DNA from: M55B154 sp964345775
Lineage (GTDB): Bacteria; Spirochaetota; UBA4802; UB4802
DNA length: 64,000 nucleotides
NCBI GenBank assembly: GCA_964345775.1
Contig: CAYFSO010000003.1
Span: 13,278 to 77,277 of the forward strand
Direction of reading: 5' to 3'
Shown: in pieces, positions 52,510 through 61,816 of the stretch
Layout: the number at the start of each line of letters is the position of its first letter
Position numbering within the stretch: position 1 is the stretch's first letter
Made by a program: the position numbers and the translations under genes
The notes under the pieces: generated by a model
What the model saw: only the letters and a program-made list of their open reading frames with translations
Databases searched by the model: none
What the model was told of the DNA's origin: nothing

Positions 52510-53859
52510 ATGAGCCATATTCTTATTGTCGATGATAGTTCAGCAATTCTTGAATACATTGAGGACATGTTAACAGTTTCCGGCCATTCCGTGAAGACGT
52601 GCTCAAACGGTGCCGAAGGGCTTGAACTACTGGGAAAGGAGTCCTTTGAGCTTATTATCTCGGATATGGCCATGCCGATACTTGACGGGTTCCAGATGTT
52701 AGAGAAGTTGCGTTCGTTTGACCTTGAAACCCCGATCATCATGATCACCGGAGTTGGCGGAGTGCCGGACGCGGTGAAAGCCATCAAAAATGGTGCCAAT
52801 GATTTTATTACCAAACCCCTGAACCCCGACGAGTTCATGATCAAGGTGGAAAAAAGCCTGGAAACCGTTCGATTAAAGCGTGAACTTGCGCTCCTGAAGT
52901 CATCAAGGAGGTCTTTAAGGGGCATTAACATCCTTATCGGCGAAAGTGCATCCATGGAATTCCTCAAGCAGCAGATCTTGCAGGTTGCGCCAACCAACGC
53001 GTCAATCATGGTGCTGGGAGAAAGCGGAACAGGAAAAGAACTTGTGGCAAAAGCCATTCACAATGAAAGTGACAGGCAGGAAAAAGCCTTTATTCCCGTT
53101 GATTGCAGCACCCTGACCGAGTCCATTATCGAGTCAGAACTTTTTGGCCACATGAAGGGGGCCTTTACCGGTGCCGACAGGACCAGGAAGGGGATGTTCG
53201 AAGAAGCGCACCTGGGAACCATTTTCCTGGATGAGATCGGGAACCTCTCTCTGCAGGTGCAGAGCAAGTTGCTGCGGTTTTTACAGGAACGCGAGATCAA
53301 GCCCGTGGGATCAAGCAAACCAATGAAAGTTGACGTGCGGATCATCAGTGCCACTAACGCCGACATAAGGGGAGAAATAGAAAAGGGGAATTTCAGGGAA
53401 GACCTGTATTACCGGTTATCAGGTATAGAAATGAAGGTGCCTCCTCTCAGGGAGAAACTTGAGGATATCCCGCTTCTTGTTGAACATTTTATTGATGATT
53501 TTTCAAGGGACCTGAACAGGCCCATAACCGGTATGGACAGGGACGCACTTGATCTGCTGATGAACCGGGAATGGAAAGGTAACGTTCGTGAACTTGAACA
53601 CATGACAGAGCACGCGGTCATTCTTGAAACAAAGTCCCTCATCGGGGCTGATACCATTATGCATGTATTACCGGAAAGCAGGGAGGGTCTTTCGGGTAAC
53701 ACCTCCCCCCTGCAGCTATCCACTGCCATCTCCGGGTTTGAAAAAAAGCATATTCTGAAGGTATTGAAGATCGCCAATAACAACAGGGCCGAGACGGCAC
53801 GAATGCTGGGTATCAGCCGCAGTGTGCTGTACGACAAGATGAAGAAATACGGGATATAG
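52510..53859 (+). CDS. NtrC-type sigma-54-dependent response regulator
   Basis: A 449-aa regulator: receiver domain 1-120 with phospho-acceptor D52 in LIISDMAMPILDGF; AAA+ domain from about 140 with Walker A GESGTGKELVAKAI, the sigma-54 contact loop GAFTGAD, Walker B TIFLDEIGNL and VRIISATNAD; and a C-terminal Fis-type helix-turn-helix (AETARMLGISRSVLYDKMKKYGI). It implies that the organism has RpoN. It converges, with one base between, on a hybrid histidine kinase, which may be its partner. Confidence 0.93.
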   Translation: MSHILIVDDSSAILEYIEDMLTVSGHSVKTCSNGAEGLELLGKESFELIISDMAMPILDGFQMLEKLRSFDLETPIIMITGVGGVPDAVKAIKNGANDFITKPLNPDEFMIKVEKSLETVRLKRELALLKSSRRSLRGINILIGESASMEFLKQQILQVAPTNASIMVLGESGTGKELVAKAIHNESDRQEKAFIPVDCSTLTESIIESELFGHMKGAFTGADRTRKGMFEEAHLGTIFLDEIGNLSLQVQSKLLRFLQEREIKPVGSSKPMKVDVRIISATNADIRGEIEKGNFREDLYYRLSGIEMKVPPLREKLEDIPLLVEHFIDDFSRDLNRPITGMDRDALDLLMNREWKGNVRELEHMTEHAVILETKSLIGADTIMHVLPESREGLSGNTSPLQLSTAISGFEKKHILKVLKIANNNRAETARMLGISRSVLYDKMKKYGI

Positions 53860-53860
53860 T

Positions 53861-55738
53861 CTATCCCAGCATCACCTCCAGGTCTTTAAGGCTGAACGGT
53901 TTCAGCAGTATATGCAGGTTGTCATCAGAAGCAAAATCCTCCAGTATCGACCGGGTATCGGCCCCTGAAATGAGTATAACCGGTATATTGCTCTTGTGTT
54001 TCCGTATGGTATGAAGCACTTCTTTTCCACTTACATCTGGAATGACCAGGTCAAGAAAGATGAGATCGAATGAAAGGTAGTCGTTCTTTACCATCTCGAT
54101 GCCCGCCCTGCCGCTTGAGGTGGTCTGCACGTAACATCCCCCGTCTTCCAGGAACGTTTTCAGCATGGAAGTGGTTTCCTCGCTGTCATCAATGATCAAT
54201 ACGCGGCTGTATGATATACTCCGCTCGCTGAACCCACTGGGTGGCTCGGCAGCGGGCAGCATGGCTACTGCGGATGTTCCATTGCCGGGTTTGCTGTTCA
54301 GCGAGAGGTTCCCGTCGTGCCTTTTCAGGTGACCGTAGGCAATTGCCAGCCCCATTCCCGCGTGCCTGTTTGCTTCTTTTGTGGTGAAATACGGTTCAAA
54401 AGCGTGCGAGATGGTGTCCTCGTCCATACCTGAACCTGTATCGGTTATAGTGACCTGCACGTACTGTTTTGCAGTGGAATCCACCATCTCATGCTGAAGT
54501 TCTGATGCATCAACATGGGTAATATCTATGGTTATGGAACCCTTCTCGCTAATAGACTCAGCTGCATTTCGGAGCAGCTCAATAAAAACCTGGCGTAACT
54601 GGCCGGTATCAGCGAATACCATGAACCGGGACGGCTCAACTTTCTTGTGTATGGTAATATGCTTGTTTATGCCGGGAGTGGCTCCGAGTGCAAACATTAT
54701 GGGTCCCTGCATGTCAATGTACGAAGGATTATACACCTGTCCCCTGGCAAATCCAAGAAGCTGATTGGTGAGGGTTGCGGCCTTCGTGGAGGCTGCGTGG
54801 ATCTTTTCCACGAAGTGAAAATTCGGATCCTGCTGGTCGATCTTTCTAAGGAGTATCTCTGAAAATCCGGAAATCCCTGCCAGGATGTTGTTGAATTCAT
54901 GTGCGACCCCGCGGGCAAGTCTTCCTATGCTCTCAAGTTTCCTGGCCTCAACGTATTCGTTCTCTCTTTTGCGCTTTTCCGTCACGTCTTCCAGCATGAT
55001 GATAAGGCCGGTTGGTGTAACCGATTCGCCCATATAGGGGAAGGCTTTACCTGAAAGGATAAAGGTCCTGTCTACTTTGTCATTTTCTACTGAATACTGA
55101 AAAGGTGGTATCTCCATTACCCTGCCTTTCAGAACTTCTTTCAGGAGAATGTCGATCCCCTCCGATCTAACCTGTGAATCATCCCAGAGGTTGAACTGGT
55201 TAGTGTCTTCTTCGGTGAGTTTCAGTATGTGCTTGAATGACCGGTTTGCCCGCTTGATTGATCCCTCGGTATTGAAATGGATTATGGCATACGGGGCGTA
55301 AAGAAAAAGATTTTCCGAGAAGAAAAAGGACTGCATCATTTCTTCTTCAAGTTTTTTCCTTTCTGTGATATCCCTTAAGATTGTTTGTATTCGAACGGTC
55401 TTCCCTTCATCGTCCTTTATGTATATATTATTACTTTCAATCCAGAGGGTCTCGTTATGGGGTTTCTGTATCTTAAAGGTAATAGAGGGGTACAGAATGC
55501 CTTCTGATATGTCCCTCCACCTGGACATAACCTTTTTTCTGTAATCCTCGGGGATGTTCCTGCCAATCTGCTTTATATTCGTAACATTCTTTTCGGATAA
55601 TCCGAATGCCTGGAGCGCGGCGGAATTAATATAATTAATATCTCCTGATGGATACTCCAAGGAAAGTATGAGATCGGGAATATTCTCTACGAGTTCCGCG
55701 AGTTCTTCCGGGGTTAGATCTGGTGTTTTCTGTCCCAT
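53861..55738 (-). CDS. Hybrid histidine kinase (PAS-PAS-HisKA-HATPase-receiver)
   Basis: A 625-aa soluble sensor kinase. Two PAS domains (about 10-130 and 140-255), the H box GVAHEFNNILAGISG with H280, the N box ELLRNAAESI, G boxes DTGSGMD and GMGLAIAYG, then a receiver domain from about 515 (RVLIIDDSEETTSML; FDLIFLDLVIPDVSG). No membrane segment is present, so the signal is probably internal. Its stop is one base from the stop of the NtrC-type regulator on the opposite strand. Confidence 0.92.
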   Translation of the reverse strand: MGQKTPDLTPEELAELVENIPDLILSLEYPSGDINYINSAALQAFGLSEKNVTNIKQIGRNIPEDYRKKVMSRWRDISEGILYPSITFKIQKPHNETLWIESNNIYIKDDEGKTVRIQTILRDITERKKLEEEMMQSFFFSENLFLYAPYAIIHFNTEGSIKRANRSFKHILKLTEEDTNQFNLWDDSQVRSEGIDILLKEVLKGRVMEIPPFQYSVENDKVDRTFILSGKAFPYMGESVTPTGLIIMLEDVTEKRKRENEYVEARKLESIGRLARGVAHEFNNILAGISGFSEILLRKIDQQDPNFHFVEKIHAASTKAATLTNQLLGFARGQVYNPSYIDMQGPIMFALGATPGINKHITIHKKVEPSRFMVFADTGQLRQVFIELLRNAAESISEKGSITIDITHVDASELQHEMVDSTAKQYVQVTITDTGSGMDEDTISHAFEPYFTTKEANRHAGMGLAIAYGHLKRHDGNLSLNSKPGNGTSAVAMLPAAEPPSGFSERSISYSRVLIIDDSEETTSMLKTFLEDGGCYVQTTSSGRAGIEMVKNDYLSFDLIFLDLVIPDVSGKEVLHTIRKHKSNIPVILISGADTRSILEDFASDDNLHILLKPFSLKDLEVMLG

Positions 55739-56018
55739 TACAGGTTATGATCGTAATATTTTTGGATGAAAATGCACAATAAATGTAGAATATATAATAC
55801 ACTATGTCAATTTTTTATTTGCATTTGACATTAAAATTGACATTTTTCATGGCGTGCCCTACAAGGGAACGGATAATTTCACAAAGTGAATTTGTTTCCT
55901 GGTATGCCTGGTAGAAAGTAGAACTATGAACAACGATGATCTTGTTGAATTAGTACTTGACGTTGTTATTATTGATATGTCCAGTAATCGTAATACCAAT
56001 TGCTTTTCAGGTGAGAAA

Positions 56019-57056
56019 ATGGTGAACGAGAAGAAAACCGAAAACGATACAGGTAATGGCAAAAAAAGCTGGGTGCAGAGTATTACGTTTAAGGTGCTCC
56101 TTGCCCTTTTTGTGGGTTTTTCCCTTTATATGCTGGTTTCAGCCGTTGTGGTGGTTGTATTGACCAAGCCCGAAAAACAGGTCCGTGTACCTGAGGTTGT
56201 GGGAAGACAGTTTATCGATGTATATAACAGCTTGAACCGGAAGGGACTTAATCCGGAGATACGTTTTTATGACGTGTTTGATATTGACAACGGCCTGGTG
56301 CTGGAGCAGTATCCTGAAAGTGGTAATATTGTATCTGATGGAAGTTCCATCCGCCTGCTTGTAAGCAGAAGCAGTTTAAAGATGGAAACCCCAAACCTTG
56401 TTGGCATCGAGTTGCATTTTGCTCTTAACAAGTTGAAAAATTTACATATCCACGATAAAACTATTACCCTTAATTCCGGAGTAGTGTCCTATCTCCCTTC
56501 AGACAAAACGCCGGATAATATTGTTATTGCGCAAAATCCGAAGGCGGGTGAACGGATATCGCCGGAAAGGAAGATAAACCTGCTGGTTTCTGCAGGGAAG
56601 ACTGGAGCTGATGCCAGGATGCCTGAATGTGCCGGCCAGTCAATTGACCTGGCTTTTGACCTGCTTATGGCAAAGAACGTGGAAATAGTTGAAAACCTGG
56701 TAACGACGGGCTTGAAGGAAAAGAGCGGGCTGATTCTGTCCCAGTCACCACGTGCAGACACCAGGATCAAGAAAGGGCAGGCCGTGGTTCTCAAGGTGTA
56801 CTATTATCCACTGCGGAATCATCCCTACAGGGCATTCGAAAAGATCGAATATACCATCCCTGCTGATGAAGAAGGTGGACTGTACGAAGCATATGTTGAG
56901 GACAACCATTCCAAACGGCTTCGTTATTCACGTACCATGAAGCCCGGAAATAAATTCGAGTTCATTTTTCACAGGACGGGGAACGCGAAAGTCACCCTTC
57001 TCAGGGATAAAAAACAGGTAAAGGTGTTTACTGTTAATGTGGAAGAATTTGAATAA
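56019..57056 (+). CDS. Membrane-anchored PASTA-domain protein
   Basis: A 345-aa protein with one membrane segment near the N-terminus (VLLALFVGFSLYMLVSAVVV) and three PASTA repeats in the periplasm (VPEVVGRQFIDVYNSLNRKG; TPNLVGIELHFALNKLKN; MPECAGQSIDLAFDLLMAKN). PASTA domains bind peptidoglycan fragments; there is no kinase domain. I prefer the ATG at 56019 with AGGTGAG in front; the frame is open to 55926 without a good signal. It precedes rpe with a short overlap. Confidence 0.82.
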   Translation: MVNEKKTENDTGNGKKSWVQSITFKVLLALFVGFSLYMLVSAVVVVVLTKPEKQVRVPEVVGRQFIDVYNSLNRKGLNPEIRFYDVFDIDNGLVLEQYPESGNIVSDGSSIRLLVSRSSLKMETPNLVGIELHFALNKLKNLHIHDKTITLNSGVVSYLPSDKTPDNIVIAQNPKAGERISPERKINLLVSAGKTGADARMPECAGQSIDLAFDLLMAKNVEIVENLVTTGLKEKSGLILSQSPRADTRIKKGQAVVLKVYYYPLRNHPYRAFEKIEYTIPADEEGGLYEAYVEDNHSKRLRYSRTMKPGNKFEFIFHRTGNAKVTLLRDKKQVKVFTVNVEEFE

Positions 57057-57735
57057 TCATATAATGGTGTCTCCATCGGTTATTGCCACGGACATGAGTA
57101 CCCTTGGGAATGATTTGGGAACCATGGACCCGGGGATCGTTGACTGGCTGCATATGGATGTGATGGACGGGCATTTCGTTCCCAACCTGACCTTTGGTCC
57201 TGCGTACGTGAAAAATGTAAAACAGCATTCGTCCATTCCACTGGACGTGCACCTGATGATCGAACGTCCTGAAGATTCAATTGATTCATATATTGACATT
57301 AAGCCGGAATGTATTACCATACATTATGAGAGCACCCGTTTCCCGGTCCGTCTTTTGCAGAAGATCCGGGAAGAAGGTATACTCGCCGGCATCAGCCTGA
57401 ATCCGGCAACCCCCGTTGAGGTATTGTATGATATCATGGAGTATGCTGACATGGTACTTATAATGGCAGTTGATCCCGGCTTTTACGGGCAAAAGTTCAT
57501 GAAGATGACACTTGGAAAGATTGACAGGCTGTACCAGTTTATTATACAAGAGGGACTGGATGAGCATACCATGATACAGGTTGATGGTGGTATTACCGCT
57601 GACAACGTGGCGGAAGTGGTAAGAGCGGGTGCACGGATCATCGTTGCCGGCAGTGCCGCGTTCAGGGATGGTAACGTGAACAAGAATGTACAGGCAATAA
57701 AGGATGCGGCATTACCGGGATTTAAGGTAGTGTAA
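57037..57735 (+). CDS. rpe: Ribulose-phosphate 3-epimerase
   Basis: TIM-barrel enzyme interconverting ribulose-5-P and xylulose-5-P in the pentose phosphate pathway. Motifs: VSPSVIATDMSTLGNDL, WLHMDVMDGHFVPNLTFGP, LDVHLMIERPE, LMAVDPGFYGQKF, QVDGGITADNVAEVVRAGA. 232 aa, normal. The start ATG overlaps the end of the PASTA gene behind AAGGTG. Confidence 0.95.
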   Translation: MWKNLNNHIMVSPSVIATDMSTLGNDLGTMDPGIVDWLHMDVMDGHFVPNLTFGPAYVKNVKQHSSIPLDVHLMIERPEDSIDSYIDIKPECITIHYESTRFPVRLLQKIREEGILAGISLNPATPVEVLYDIMEYADMVLIMAVDPGFYGQKFMKMTLGKIDRLYQFIIQEGLDEHTMIQVDGGITADNVAEVVRAGARIIVAGSAAFRDGNVNKNVQAIKDAALPGFKVV

Positions 57736-57759
57736 TTTTAAATGGCATGCTTATTAATA

Positions 57760-57789
57760 TTGACAAAAAAAGCAGGTATTTAATAATCA
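57760..57789 (+). promoter_or_regulatory. Candidate promoter of the rpsP operon
   Basis: TTGACA at 57760-57765 and an AT-rich -10 region around TAATAATCA (57781-57789), with spacing of 15-18 depending on register. It lies 30 bases upstream of rpsP and after the rpe stop. Confidence 0.4.
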
Positions 57790-57818
57790 TCCTCTAATTA
57801 TGACAGGAGGTAGTTGCA

Positions 57819-58079
57819 GTGGCGGTTAAGATTCGATTACAGCGAGTAGGGACAAAAAAGAAGCCCTTCTACAGAGTGGTAGCAATGGACAGTCGTGAAA
57901 GACGAGACGGAGTTGTCATCGACACCCTGGGACAGTATCACCCGATCGCAGCGGAAAACCAGTTCAACATTGACGAGGAGAAAGTTCTTGAATGGTTGAA
58001 CAAGGGTGCGCAGCCTTCGGATACGATACGCCAGTTGCTGAAGAGAACGGGTATCTGGAAGAATTACAAAAAGGCATAA
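57819..58079 (+). CDS. rpsP: 30S ribosomal protein S16
   Basis: Small-subunit protein S16, 86 aa (VKIRLQRVGTKKKPFYRVVA; RDGVVIDTLGQYHPI; EWLNKGAQPSDTI). The start is GTG at 57819, six bases after an AGGAGG. It begins the rpsP-khpA-rimM-trmD-rplS-rnhB series. Confidence 0.96.
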   Translation: MAVKIRLQRVGTKKKPFYRVVAMDSRERRDGVVIDTLGQYHPIAAENQFNIDEEKVLEWLNKGAQPSDTIRQLLKRTGIWKNYKKA

Positions 58080-58100
58080 ATATACCCCGCGGAGGTGGAG

Positions 58101-58337
58101 ATGAACTATAAGGATCTCGTGGAATACATGGTTAAATCGCTTGTGGATCATCCTGATGAAGTTGAGATACGTGAGATCGAAGGTGAAAAATCAACCATAC
58201 TTGAATTGAAGGTAACAAAGGAAGATATCGGCAAGGTTATTGGAAAACACGGGCGTATAGCGCGTGCCATAAGAACAATAATTAATGCGTCGGCAACAAA
58301 ATCAGGGAAAAGGGTTGTACTGGAAATACTTGATTGA
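58101..58337 (+). CDS. khpA: KH-domain RNA-binding protein KhpA
   Basis: A 78-aa single KH domain protein with the GxxG loop in IGKVIGKHGRIARAIRTII. The ATG at 58101 follows GGAGGTGGAG and is preferred over an in-frame GTG at 58095. It partners with KhpB in RNA metabolism and cell division in other bacteria. It lies between rpsP and rimM as usual. Confidence 0.9.
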   Translation: MNYKDLVEYMVKSLVDHPDEVEIREIEGEKSTILELKVTKEDIGKVIGKHGRIARAIRTIINASATKSGKRVVLEILD

Positions 58338-58870
58338 GCAGTATACAGTTTTTAAGGATCGCGATAATAACGGGCACCCATGGTCTTGACGGGCGCCTCA
58401 AGGTGCATATAATAACCGATAATACCGGTCGGCTTGACGGATCAATTCCCGTATATGTAAATATCCGTGGTAATTATAAGAAGTACAGCGTGGGAGAGTT
58501 TATTCCCACCAGGCACAGAAGCGGTATCATAAGATTCAGGGAATTGAATGACAGGAAGGCGGCTGAAGCCCTTAACGGTTACGAAGTCTTTATCCATGTA
58601 CAGGAGGCAGAAGCTTCGAGAAATAATCTGGATGAAGACACGTTCTTTTATTATGATATCATAGGGTGCTCTGTCTATTTTGAAGGAGAGCCCTTTGGCA
58701 GTGTTGTTGAAATTATCGAGACCGGGGCCAATGATATACTTGTAATTATGAATGATGATGGCAAAGAGTACATGGTTCCATTTGTTGCAGAGATGGTGGA
58801 TACCTCTGCAATAGGGAAATCACGTATTGATATTTCGCCCGTAGAAGGGCTTTTTGATATACAGGAGTAA
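58334..58870 (+). CDS. rimM: Ribosome maturation factor RimM
   Basis: 16S rRNA processing factor for the 30S head, 178 aa. The N-terminal beta-barrel begins LRIAIITGTHGLDGRLKVHI and the PRC-type C-terminal domain is YYDIIGCSVYFEGEPFGSVV, ending MVPFVAEMVDTS. The start is TTG at 58334 overlapping the khpA stop, implying coupled translation. Confidence 0.93.
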   Translation: MSSIQFLRIAIITGTHGLDGRLKVHIITDNTGRLDGSIPVYVNIRGNYKKYSVGEFIPTRHRSGIIRFRELNDRKAAEALNGYEVFIHVQEAEASRNNLDEDTFFYYDIIGCSVYFEGEPFGSVVEIIETGANDILVIMNDDGKEYMVPFVAEMVDTSAIGKSRIDISPVEGLFDIQE

Positions 58871-59584
58871 TTGAAAAAATACAGGGTCATAACGCTGTTC
58901 CCGGAGTTCTTTGAAAGTCCGTTGCGGACGGGACTAATGGGTAAAGCTCTTGAAAAAGGGCTTTTCTCGGTTGAGCTTGTACACCTGAGGGATTTTGCCG
59001 TTGACGCTTATGGTCATTGCGATGATTATCCATACGGTGGTGGTTCCGGGATGGTGCTCATGCCGGGGCCCCTTATGGATGCGCTGGATCATCATGCGGG
59101 AGATTCAACCGTCATATATCCTTCGCCGGGTGGTAAGGTGCTTACCCAGTCAATGGTAAAGGAACTGGCGGATCTGGAAGAAGTATGTTTCATATGCGGC
59201 CATTACGAGGGTATTGACCAGAGGGTAGTTGATAAATACGTTGACCTCGAAATATCATTGGGAGATTATGTTATATCCGGAGGTGAGTACGCAGCGCTGG
59301 TCATGATGGATGCCATGGGAAGGCAGGTTCCAGGCTTCATGTCGAACCCTGAATCCATAGTTGAAGAAAGCTTTGAAGACCACCTGCTGGAGTATCCACA
59401 GTATACCAGGCCCAGGGAAATACGGGGTATGGAAGTACCGGATATACTGTTAAGTGGTAACCATGAAAAGATCAGGCAATGGCGCCTGGAAAAAAGTATA
59501 GAGAAAACAAGGCAGGTACGACCTGATATATACAGTAGTTATTGCAAGAGTACAGGAAGAGGAGAAAAAAATGAATGTAATTGA
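58871..59584 (+). CDS. trmD: tRNA (guanine-N1-)-methyltransferase TrmD
   Basis: SPOUT-class enzyme methylating G37 of tRNAs. Knotted-fold motifs: YRVITLFPEFFESPLRTGLM, YPYGGGSGMVLMPGPL, CGHYEGIDQRVVDKYVD, EISLGDYVISGGEYAALVM and EYPQYTRP. The start is TTG immediately after the rimM stop. 237 aa. Confidence 0.95.
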   Translation: MKKYRVITLFPEFFESPLRTGLMGKALEKGLFSVELVHLRDFAVDAYGHCDDYPYGGGSGMVLMPGPLMDALDHHAGDSTVIYPSPGGKVLTQSMVKELADLEEVCFICGHYEGIDQRVVDKYVDLEISLGDYVISGGEYAALVMMDAMGRQVPGFMSNPESIVEESFEDHLLEYPQYTRPREIRGMEVPDILLSGNHEKIRQWRLEKSIEKTRQVRPDIYSSYCKSTGRGEKNECN

Positions 59585-60050
59585 CTCACTTAAAAATGAG
59601 ATGACCCCGGTAGAGCGGGAAAAGAATTTCGAAGTTGGTGATACCGTAAAGGTTCACTACAAGATCGTTGAAGGGAACAGGGAGCGAATACAGGTATACG
59701 AGGGTATCGTTATTGCCATAGATAATAAGGGTATCAGTACCACCTTTACCGTAAGAAGGATATCATACGATATTGGCGTGGAAAGAATATTTCCGCTGTA
59801 CAACCCCAGGATCGACAAAATTGAAGTGGTTCGAAAGGGGAAAAAACGGCGCGCCAAGCTGTATTTCCTCAGGGAAAGAACCGGTAAATCTGCCAAGTTG
59901 AAAGAGCGTCGATTAGGCGGGGAAAAAAAGCAGAAAGAGACTTCGGCTAAAGAAACGGCAGAGGTGGAAGTACCAGGTGAATCTGAACCGGCAGCTGTAG
60001 AAGAACCGCAGGTACAGCAAGAAACCGGGGAAGAAACTGTAACCGAGTAA
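59571..60050 (+). CDS. rplS: 50S ribosomal protein L19 with acidic C-terminal extension
   Basis: L19 core at residues 1-116 (RIQVYEGIVIAIDNKGISTT; RISYDIGVERIFPLYNPRID; RRAKLYFLRERTGKSAKLKE). After that a 43-residue low-complexity tail rich in Glu, Lys, Pro, Ala and Gln follows, which ordinary L19 (about 115 residues) lacks. The gene overlaps trmD and starts behind AGAGGAG. L19 lies at the 30S-50S interface, so a tail could project there. Confidence 0.94.
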   Translation: MNVIDSLKNEMTPVEREKNFEVGDTVKVHYKIVEGNRERIQVYEGIVIAIDNKGISTTFTVRRISYDIGVERIFPLYNPRIDKIEVVRKGKKRRAKLYFLRERTGKSAKLKERRLGGEKKQKETSAKETAEVEVPGESEPAAVEEPQVQQETGEETVTE

Positions 60051-60055
60051 GCGGT

Positions 60056-60736
60056 GTGACGGGAAAACAGTGGTGCAGACTGCCTGATTTTTCCATCGAA
60101 CTACAATGCCGGAATGAAGGGCATGGGACAGTAGGTGGCATTGATGAGGCAGGTCGTGGCGCACTGGCAGGGCCGCTTGCGGTGGCCCTGGTAATATACC
60201 CGCAAGACATGTATGTATCCTGCCATGAAGACCTTGCCTGTATAAACGATTCAAAGAAGATCTCACGCGTTAAACGCCCCCTTGTTGTTGAAGTTATAAA
60301 AAAACATGCACTCTGGTACGATTGCGTGTTTATTCCTCCCGGTGTTATTGATGAGAAAAATATAAACGGGGCTACTGAAATAGGGATCCAATCATTGATA
60401 AAGAGGGCCGAAAAAGGGCTGGATTATATTATCCTGGATGGCACATTCAGATTCTCCCTGCCCCTCCCATGTCTTTCGGTTAAGGGTGGCGACGGGGTAT
60501 CACTAAGCGTGGCATCTGCTTCGGTTATTGCCAAGGTGTCACGGGATGAAATTGTGTCTGCATACGATGAACTCTATCCGGGATATAAGTTTGGAGACCA
60601 TATGGGGTATGGTACCCTGGCCCACCGGCGTATACTGAGCCGGCAGGGGCCCAGCCCGGTCCACAGGAAAACGTATGAACCGGTTGCCAGTATGCTTCAG
60701 TACCCGGTTACACTTTTTGATCATGAAGATAAGTAA
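60056..60736 (+). CDS. rnhB: Ribonuclease HII
   Basis: Cleaves RNA in RNA-DNA hybrids and removes single ribonucleotides. The signature is VGGIDEAGRGALAGPLAVAL, with NDSKKISRVKR, LDGT, ASASVIAKVSRDEIV and DHMGYGTLAHRRIL giving the acidic metal site. GTG start 5 bases after rplS. 226 aa, with a 30-residue lead before the core. Confidence 0.93.
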   Translation: MTGKQWCRLPDFSIELQCRNEGHGTVGGIDEAGRGALAGPLAVALVIYPQDMYVSCHEDLACINDSKKISRVKRPLVVEVIKKHALWYDCVFIPPGVIDEKNINGATEIGIQSLIKRAEKGLDYIILDGTFRFSLPLPCLSVKGGDGVSLSVASASVIAKVSRDEIVSAYDELYPGYKFGDHMGYGTLAHRRILSRQGPSPVHRKTYEPVASMLQYPVTLFDHEDK

Positions 60737-61814
60737 AGTAACAGGATTACACGTTAAGACAGGTGCCTCTGGCAGCAGGGAGAGTACGCTCTCCAGGTTG
60801 CAGGTGGGCCAGAAGGTGATGGCTTCTGTGATAAAGAAGCTTGGCCCCACAAGGGCGCTCCTTGACATACGGGGAGGCAGGATAGACGCCACGTTCAAGG
60901 ATGGTGTTCCCGATGTAAACCGGCTCATTCTGAAACTGGAACATGCCTCGGGTGACAGGTACGTGTTCAAGATAGAACATGGTACGGGCAGAGCAGAGAT
61001 GCTCAGGAACATGGCGGAATTATCGGTGTTTGGAAAGGATGCCATCTCTGATGGTGTAATACGCTCGCTGGCAGACAGGGCTTTCTCCATGTCGGGCGGG
61101 ATGGATACACTGTATATGCTTAACAGGATACTGCATGAATTGATATCCGGTCAAGCCGGTCCGGACAGGACTTTTTCAAGTTTACTCAATATTTTATTAA
61201 AAAAAGGGGTGAGTTCGCGGGATTGCATTATTTTTTCTTTCCTTTTCACAAGGAATACGGGTATATTAACTGAGATGGTACAAAGCCTGTTACCCGGTCT
61301 TCTCTTCAAAAATGAGAAGGAGGGGAGAAGCAGGTTCAAGCTGGACAGCCACGTGGTTGAGAAAGCTGTTGAGTCCGTATTCGATGCAGTTAAGGACGAT
61401 CCGGATGCGAAGGTTCTCACCTCCATGATATATGACCTGCTGGCGGGAAGCGAGAGTGATGGTCCAGGAAGCACCCTGAAGCATATCCCGGTATATGAGG
61501 ATGGTATGTTCTCTCCAGCGGGAGTTGTTATGATGGGTGATTCACTGCTTCTTTCACTGGATCTTTCGAAAACCGGACTGGTCGAGATCATGATCAGGTC
61601 TGAAACTGAAAGGATCTCAATTCAGTTTTACTGTTACAAGGAAGAGGGGATGAATATGCTTCGTGGCAGCCAGAAAGAACTGGTTGATATTCTTGAACAC
61701 AGGTTTGGTAAAAAGGTTGAACTGGGGTTTTTCAACCCTGACGAAATAAAAGAAAAAATTATTGCAATTAATCAAAACCTGGTTTTTACTAGTGGCCTGG
61801 ACATAACAGTGTAA
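60723..61814 (+). CDS. YlqG-like protein (possible FliK-related)
   Basis: A 363-aa protein of uncertain function. Position between rnhB and the FlhB-C-terminal-like gene matches ylqG in Bacillus, a FliK/hook-length-control-related gene. The segment LQVGQKVMASVIKKLGPTRALLDIRGGRI at the start and MIRSETERISIQFYCYKEEGM, LRGSQKELVDILEHRFGKKVEL near the end resemble the N-terminal beta-domain and FliK-type hook domain. The ATG at 60723 overlaps the rnhB end. Identity is inferred mainly from synteny. Confidence 0.65.
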   Translation: MKISKVTGLHVKTGASGSRESTLSRLQVGQKVMASVIKKLGPTRALLDIRGGRIDATFKDGVPDVNRLILKLEHASGDRYVFKIEHGTGRAEMLRNMAELSVFGKDAISDGVIRSLADRAFSMSGGMDTLYMLNRILHELISGQAGPDRTFSSLLNILLKKGVSSRDCIIFSFLFTRNTGILTEMVQSLLPGLLFKNEKEGRSRFKLDSHVVEKAVESVFDAVKDDPDAKVLTSMIYDLLAGSESDGPGSTLKHIPVYEDGMFSPAGVVMMGDSLLLSLDLSKTGLVEIMIRSETERISIQFYCYKEEGMNMLRGSQKELVDILEHRFGKKVELGFFNPDEIKEKIIAINQNLVFTSGLDITV

Positions 61815-61816
61815 TT

